Of a stretch of 6,653 bases of DNA, positions 5,590-6,653 are shown piece by piece. Source of the stretch: Candidatus Bathyarchaeota archaeon (GTDB taxonomy: Archaea > Thermoproteota > Bathyarchaeia > 40CM-2-53-6); contig VBBV01000073.1 of assembly GCA_005883695.1 (NCBI GenBank), positions 1 through 6,653 of the forward strand, written 5' to 3'. The number at the start of each line of letters is the position of its first letter. Position 1 is the first letter of the stretch. The notes under the pieces are model-generated. The model was not told the DNA's origin, did no database searches, and worked only from the letters and a program-made list of their open reading frames with translations. The translations under genes and the position numbers were made by a program.

Positions 5590-6653
5590 CTACCGGGAGC
5601 CTTCGTCCTTTACCTCTCTGAACTCCGCGTCTACAACATTATCATCCTTAGACGGATTGGCTCCGGGGGCCGCTGCCTCCTGGGCAGGCTCACCGGGCTT
5701 CTGGGCAGTGACCTTCTGGTAGATCTCGGCGCCGATCTTCTGGAGAATTCGTGAGAGGTCGTCGCTGGCCGATTTTATCTTATCCGATTCCTTACCGGAT
5801 AATGACGCTCTCAAGGTACCTGCTGCTTTGTCGATGGTTTCGATCTGTTCTTTCGTAATCTTGTCTTTCAATTCGTCCTTTGTCTTGTCAGCCGTGTAGA
5901 GCATGCTTTCTGCGGTGTTCCTGAGCTCCACCTCTTCCTTTCGTTTCTTATCCTGATCTGCAAACTGCTCGGCTTCGTGAACCATCTTCTCCTTCTGATC
6001 CTTCGAGAGCTTGGTCGAGGCGGCGATCGTGACCTTGTTCTCTTTAGACGTAGCTAGATCTTTTGCCGATACATTCAAGATACCGTTTGCGTCAATATCG
6101 AAGGTCACCTCGATTTGGGGAATGCCTCGAGGTGCCGGCGGAATACCTGTCAGATTGAACATACCCAAGGATATGTTGTCCGTCGCCATGGCCCGCTCTC
6201 CCTGAAGCACGTGGATGGTGACGGTGGTCTGGGAGTCGGCTGCTGTCGAGAATATCTGGCTTCGTTTTGTCGGGATGGTTGTGTTTCTCTCCATGATCTT
6301 TGTGGCGACGCCTCCTAGTGTTTCCACGCCGAGTGATAGCGGTGTTACGTCCAAGAGGAGTATGTCCTTGACCTCCCCGGCGAGGACTGCGCCTTGAATC
6401 GCTGCTCCGACGGCGACGCATTCCATCGGGTCGACTCCGCGCTCTGCTTGCTTGCCGATTATGTCCTCGACGAATTTTCTGACGAGTGGCATTCGGGTCT
6501 GGCCCCCGATGAGTATGATCCTGTCCACGTCTTTCGGGGTAAGCTTCGCGTCATCTAGGGTTCTCTTGATCGGCGTCTCAACTCTCCGGACTATGGGATT
6601 AGCGAGCTCTTCTAGCTTAGCCCTAGTCACGGTCGTGTGGAGATGCTTAGGTT
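5590..6653 (-). CDS. dnaK: Chaperone DnaK (Hsp70), C-terminal half (5' end outside window)
   Basis: ATP-driven chaperone that binds and releases exposed hydrophobic peptides with DnaJ and GrpE. The frame is open to the right edge (PKHLHTT precedes the GTG at 6630), so that GTG is internal and about 270 residues of the ATPase domain are missing. Visible, counted from 6630: the end of the nucleotide-binding domain with [10 protein letters not shown] (residues 41-50, adenosine-binding motif); [16 protein letters not shown]; the interdomain linker [13 protein letters not shown] (about 89-101); the beta-sandwich substrate domain ([26 protein letters not shown]); then a charged helical lid and a disordered Ala/Pro tail ending in [15 protein letters not shown], resembling bacterial DnaK C-termini. 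The stop is followed 20 bases later by dnaJ. grpE, often upstream in archaeal operons, would lie beyond the window. Confidence 0.97.
   Translation of the reverse strand, partial: PKHLHTTVTRAKLEELANPIVRRVETPIKRTLDDAKLTPKDVDRIILIGGQTRMPLVRKFVEDIIGKQAERGVDPMECVAVGAAIQGAVLAGEVKDILLLDVTPLSLGVETLGGVATKIMERNTTIPTKRSQIFSTAADSQTTVTIHVLQGERAMATDNISLGMFNLTGIPPAPRGIPQIEVTFDIDANGILNVSAKDLATSKENKVTIAASTKLSKDQKEKMVHEAEQFADQDKKRKEEVELRNTAESMLYTADKTKDELKDKITKEQIETIDKAAGTLRASLSGKESDKIKSASDDLSRILQKIGAEIYQKVTAQKPGEPAQEAAAPGANPSKDDNVVDAEFREVKDEGSR

Noticed and set aside
6628..6630. GTG as the start of dnaK
   Set aside because: The residues upstream continue the DnaK sequence and the ATPase N-terminal half is missing, so this is an internal valine.

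Overview
The window reads as a piece of an archaeal chromosome, most likely from the TACK side (Thaumarchaeota, Bathyarchaeota or relatives), but the exact lineage cannot be fixed from sequence alone. Three things point to archaea: a tRNA gene interrupted by introns with bulge-helix-bulge (BHB) junctions, an NAD kinase of the archaeal COG3199 type, and an isoleucyl-tRNA synthetase with an archaeal/eukaryotic-looking C-terminus. Base composition is moderate and even, and no mobile element, CRISPR array or phage gene is visible.

Layout, left to right. The plus strand begins inside ileS (isoleucyl-tRNA synthetase, 5' end missing). After a 20-base gap comes a COG3199-type ATP/polyphosphate NAD kinase gene, probably in the same transcript. 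After about 90 bases holding a small hairpin, a short plus-strand gene encodes an unrecognised zinc-ribbon protein with a strongly basic N-terminal tail. A convergent gap follows. On the minus strand is a tRNA-Leu(UAA) gene, 162 bases including an encoded CCA, which folds as a normal 85-base class II tRNA only after removal of three segments: 33 bases in the D-loop, 24 bases in the anticodon stem (30/31) and 17 bases at the canonical 37/38 site. The divergent region upstream of it carries the tRNA TATA box and several inverted repeats. Then comes a plus-strand gene for a small two-helix membrane protein with a proline-rich tail. It converges, with only 6 bases between stop codons, on a minus-strand dnaK-dnaJ operon. 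dnaK runs off the right edge, so its N-terminal half is missing.

Functionally the window is mostly housekeeping: translation (IleRS, tRNA-Leu), NADP supply (NAD kinase) and protein folding (DnaK with its type I DnaJ co-chaperone). I see no undescribed multi-gene system. The strongest unusual signal is the three-intron tRNA-Leu gene, whose intron structures re-use the arms of the mature tRNA and so imply a splicing order. Secondary points are the uncharacterised zinc-ribbon and membrane proteins and the inverted-repeat block between the tRNA and the membrane protein gene.
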